From Paenibacillus sp. (GTDB taxonomy: Bacteria; Bacillota; Bacilli; Paenibacillales; NBRC-103111): a stretch of DNA of 64,000 nt. Positions 61,353 to 64,000 of the stretch are shown here, piece after piece. Location: NCBI GenBank assembly GCA_031180825.1, contig JAPSLM010000015.1, forward strand, positions 1-64,000, read 5' to 3'. Within the stretch, counting starts at the first letter, position 1, and the number at the start of each line of letters is the position of its first letter. The notes beneath the pieces were generated by a model. The model had not been told where the DNA came from. It ran no database searches and saw only the letters and a program-made list of their open reading frames with translations. The translations under genes and the position numbers were made by a program.

Positions 61353-63107
61353 TCAGCGCGATTCGCTCCACAGCGCCTTCAGCTTATGCGCCGAAAGCTT
61401 GGGCTGCCGGTCGCGCGTGAACACGCCCTTGCGGTTGACGACGACCCGGGAAGGGGTCTGGCTTGTCTTAAAATCGGCGAACGACCATACGTGCGCTCCG
61501 ATCGTATACGGCTTTTGCCGGATGATTTCATACTGGCGGGTGAGCATTTCCGCCTGATATTCCTCGGAAAACAGCTCCGGCGGATCTACATGCACGCCGG
61601 CGACCGCATCCGCTCCGAACTCCGTAACCATCACCGGCTTGCCGAGGACCTCGAAGCAGCGGTCCAGCTTCTCCTCCAGCACGCGGCAGCCTTCGTCCAG
61701 GCGGCCGGCCTGCTCGTACCAGCCGTGATACCGGTTGAGGCTGACAAAGTCGTAATGCTTCAGCGCGACATCCTTCTCGACATCGACGCAATTGACGATC
61801 GTAACCGGCCGCGTATCGTCCAGCGATTTTGCATGATCGTACAGCGCTCCATAAAACGCATCCGCCTCCGGAGCTAACGTATCTCCTTCGTTCGCCAAGC
61901 TCCAGGCGATAATGCTCGGATGGTTGGCATCGCGTTCGATCATTTCCGTGATGACCCGTTTGGCTTTGTTCAGGATGGCGGTACCCTGATAATGGCTGCG
62001 GACGAAGCCGACAAAAGGCGTTTCGCCGATAACCAGCAGGCCGTGCTTGTCCGCGTAGCTCAGAAATTCGTCGCTGTACGGATAATGGGACGTGCGGGCC
62101 GAGTTCGCTCCGATCCAGCTCAGCAGGTTGAAGTCTTTGGCGATGACCGCGGGAGAGACGCCTTTGCCCAGCACCGGGAAGTCCTCATGCATCCCGAAGC
62201 CTGTAAGAAATACCGGCTTGCCGTTCAGCAAAAGCTCGGTCCCCCGAATCGATACGGTTCGGATGCCGAATGCCTGCACGTACTGATCCGCCACAAGGCC
62301 ATCCCCGTCCGTCAAGCGGACCTCCAATTCGTACAGGAAGGGGTCCTCCGGACACCAAAGTCTGGCCGCCGGAACGGTGTAGTCAAAATCGACCGAAGGC
62401 CCGTCCTCTCCATGACGGCGAACCTCCGCGGACGAACGGCATTGCGTCTCCCGTATGCTAACGGAGCAAGCTCCTTCGAAGTCTCCGTTCAGGCCGACCC
62501 GAGCTTTAACTCTGCCATCGGTACCGTCGATCTCCGTCGTGATCCGAACGTCGCTGATAAAGGACATCGGGGTCGTAAACAGCGTCACCGAACGATGAAT
62601 GCCGCCATATGGAAAAAAATCATAGTAATTGTTAGGATACTGTCCTTTAAAGCCGACGATCTGCTCTTGCTCCACGTCTCCCGGCGGAAGACGGTCGGCC
62701 GCGATGGCGGCGTCCACCCGGATCGTGATGCGGTTCGGGCCGTCCCAACGGACATGGTCGGTAATCTCGAACACGAATGGCAGATGAGCGCCTTCATGCC
62801 GGCCGACTTCCGTCCCGTTCACCCAAACGGTCGACAAGTAATTGGCCGAGCCGACGCGCAGCCAGATGCGCTCCGAACGAAGCTGTCTGGAAAGCTCTAC
62901 CTCCCGCTCGTACCAGCCCGTTCCGAAAAAGTACATCAAATCTTGATATTGCTCATTCCAGCTGGCCGGCACCGCGATTTCCCTATCGGCCGGCAGTTGG
63001 GACGGCCATCCCCGTTGTTCCCCGTCATTGTCGGCATCCGGCGCAAACTTCCAAAAGCCGTCAAGCGACAGCACCGTTCTGGCGATGCTGGATTGTGGAT
63101 ACAGCAT
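61353..63107 (-). CDS. uidA: Beta-glucuronidase (glycoside hydrolase family 2)
   Basis: A 584-residue GH2 enzyme: jelly-roll sugar-binding domain (about 10-180), immunoglobulin-like domain (about 185-280) and TIM barrel (about 285-584). The acid/base Glu is in WSLANEGDT (about 402) and the nucleophile Glu in VMVTEFGADAVAG (about 492). The NRKGVFTRDRQPK segment near the end carries the N-x-K motif that reads the glucuronate carboxylate. I chose the ATG at 63107 after GGAGGGAG. It lacks a signal peptide. It stands alone, with terminators on both sides. Confidence 0.9.
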   Translation of the reverse strand: MLYPQSSIARTVLSLDGFWKFAPDADNDGEQRGWPSQLPADREIAVPASWNEQYQDLMYFFGTGWYEREVELSRQLRSERIWLRVGSANYLSTVWVNGTEVGRHEGAHLPFVFEITDHVRWDGPNRITIRVDAAIAADRLPPGDVEQEQIVGFKGQYPNNYYDFFPYGGIHRSVTLFTTPMSFISDVRITTEIDGTDGRVKARVGLNGDFEGACSVSIRETQCRSSAEVRRHGEDGPSVDFDYTVPAARLWCPEDPFLYELEVRLTDGDGLVADQYVQAFGIRTVSIRGTELLLNGKPVFLTGFGMHEDFPVLGKGVSPAVIAKDFNLLSWIGANSARTSHYPYSDEFLSYADKHGLLVIGETPFVGFVRSHYQGTAILNKAKRVITEMIERDANHPSIIAWSLANEGDTLAPEADAFYGALYDHAKSLDDTRPVTIVNCVDVEKDVALKHYDFVSLNRYHGWYEQAGRLDEGCRVLEEKLDRCFEVLGKPVMVTEFGADAVAGVHVDPPELFSEEYQAEMLTRQYEIIRQKPYTIGAHVWSFADFKTSQTPSRVVVNRKGVFTRDRQPKLSAHKLKALWSESR

Positions 63108-63253
63108 AAAGCTCCCTCCGTCTTCGATCATCTCTGGTTGCATACCTATGAACCATCGTAGCACGGAACGCCCGCAAAAGATTTGAACGATTTTTACCCG
63201 ATGTGTTCATTTTTTTGACTTTGTTTCCTCCTACCGCCCGCGTCCGGGCCATG

Positions 63254-63291
63254 CGCAAAAACGCCAAGCCGCAAAAGATCGACTTGACGTT
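63254..63291 (-). terminator. Terminator of ypsA
   Basis: On the minus strand AACGTCAAG pairs with CTTGGCGTT, and TTTTG follows, three bases after the stop codon. Confidence 0.65.
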
Positions 63292-63293
63292 CG

Positions 63294-63854
63294 TTATTCG
63301 TCATATTGGTGAAGCAGCGCCTCTTCCTCCGCCGCGCTCTGCAGATCGTACGCCGTGATGCTCTGGATCGGATAATACTCCTGCTCCGCCAGACGCAGCG
63401 CCTCCTCCCGGATGAACTTTGGCGAGCCTTCGTTCTCGTCGTCGTAGACAAGCAGCAGACCGTCCGAATTGCGCAGCAAAAACTGATCCCGCGCGCGAAA
63501 CTGCCACGGCCCGCTGTATCTGCTCTTCGTGACGCTGTTCACATAGTCGGCGCCCGCCAGCACCTGCTGGTAAGCGGACTTTTTCTCTTCGCTCCAGTTC
63601 TCCTCCTGCTCGAGAAACGGGGTAATGACGGCGAGCTTCAGCCCGAAGCCCTGCGACTTCATTTCGAGCACCGCCTCGGCCGCCCACAGCTCCACGCCCC
63701 ATTGGCCGCTGGCGATCACCCATTCGAGCCCTTCGTCCAGCAACGCGGCGAAGCGGCTTTTCAGCGCCTTCTTAATAATCCCGATGCCTGGGTGCTTCAT
63801 GGAAAAAATACCAAGCTCCGACGCCTTATAGCCCGTGACAAGCAAGCTTTTCAC
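63294..63854 (-). CDS. ypsA: YpsA (DUF1273) SLOG-fold protein
   Basis: A 186-residue protein with LVTGYKASELGIF at the start, IASGQWGVELWAAEAV near 47, and NSDGLLLVYDDENEGSPKF near 130. These are the nucleotide-binding loops of the SLOG/YpsA family, in which I recall a link to cell division or coordination with the septum in Bacillota. The start is a GTG at 63854 behind GGAGG. It is normal length and monocistronic. Confidence 0.9.
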   Translation of the reverse strand: MKSLLVTGYKASELGIFSMKHPGIGIIKKALKSRFAALLDEGLEWVIASGQWGVELWAAEAVLEMKSQGFGLKLAVITPFLEQEENWSEEKKSAYQQVLAGADYVNSVTKSRYSGPWQFRARDQFLLRNSDGLLLVYDDENEGSPKFIREEALRLAEQEYYPIQSITAYDLQSAAEEEALLHQYDE

Positions 63855-63884
63855 GGAACCAGCCTCCTTGTGACTTGTATGCGG

Positions 63885-64000
63885 TTATTTGAACCATCCT
63901 TTTTCCTTAAACCGCATGATCGCTTCGATCCGGTTGCTGACGCCGAGCTTATCCAGAATGACGGAAATGTAGTTGCGGACGGTTCCGGTGGTAATATACA
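63885..64000 (-). CDS. LuxR-type response regulator, C-terminal end only
   Basis: Partial at its 5' end because it runs off the window. The 38 visible residues (YITTGTVRNYISVILDKLG, then VSNRIEAIMRFKEKGWFK) are the recognition helix and final helix of a GerE/LuxR HTH, closest to DesR/LiaR-type NarL regulators. Only the DNA-binding end can be judged. Confidence 0.8.
   Translation of the reverse strand, partial: YITTGTVRNYISVILDKLGVSNRIEAIMRFKEKGWFK

Overview
The window looks like a chromosomal segment of a Paenibacillus-type bacterium (Bacillota, Paenibacillaceae). The grounds are: GC-rich genes with strong AGGAGG ribosome-binding sites, YesM/YesN-type two-component systems beside carbohydrate ABC importers, a SARP-like response regulator, a very large SLH-anchored surface protein, a WXG100/EssC secretion locus, and near relatives of Bacillus YodT/YodS/YodR/YodQ and YpsA. 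No plasmid, phage or CRISPR signature was seen.

Layout. 1-430: a terminator and a decayed ORF. 500-10064 (minus): a catabolic operon made of a glutamate-dehydrogenase homologue, a YodT-like aminotransferase, a two-subunit CoA-transferase, a thiolase, an M20 deacylase, a GABA aminotransferase and a semialdehyde dehydrogenase. A divergent PucR regulator follows, then a polar amino-acid ABC importer. 14470-23213: a YesN/YesM pair with a sugar ABC importer, a TIM-barrel isomerase and a Gfo/Idh oxidoreductase. An EamA transporter follows.

24327-33626 is the most unusual part. A slipin and a DIP1984-family protein flank about 500 nt of strongly structured, apparently non-coding DNA. It encodes two tandem tRNA-mimicking RNAs with circularly permuted order, resembling Y RNAs of the YrlA class. 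Next come the RNA-repair enzymes Pnkp and Hen1, preceded by a 40-residue ORF and an internal terminator. Divergent from them are a NADAR protein and a microbial-type PARG, behind a promoter with a perfect palindrome at the expected start site. I read this as an RNA-damage and ADP-ribosylation response island. No Ro/TROVE or RtcB gene lies in the window.

33667-41887 (minus): a compact type VII secretion locus (EssC, YukD, two WXG100 proteins, a helical protein, a lipoprotein and a lipase-like protein) with no EssA/EssB/EsaA. A chemoreceptor is divergent. 43951-54031 (minus): an operon with a DUF1446/DUF4387 pair, a CUT1-type ABC importer, two ADP-ribosylglycohydrolase-family proteins and a ribokinase, next to a GntR regulator. 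Matching 17-bp operators precede the operon and the regulator. I infer that it takes up and splits a ribosylated compound. The rest holds a SARP-type regulator, the 1840-residue SLH protein, a beta-glucuronidase, YpsA and the 3' end of a LuxR-type regulator.

All family calls come from reading the sequence and remembered motifs. No database search or folding program was run.
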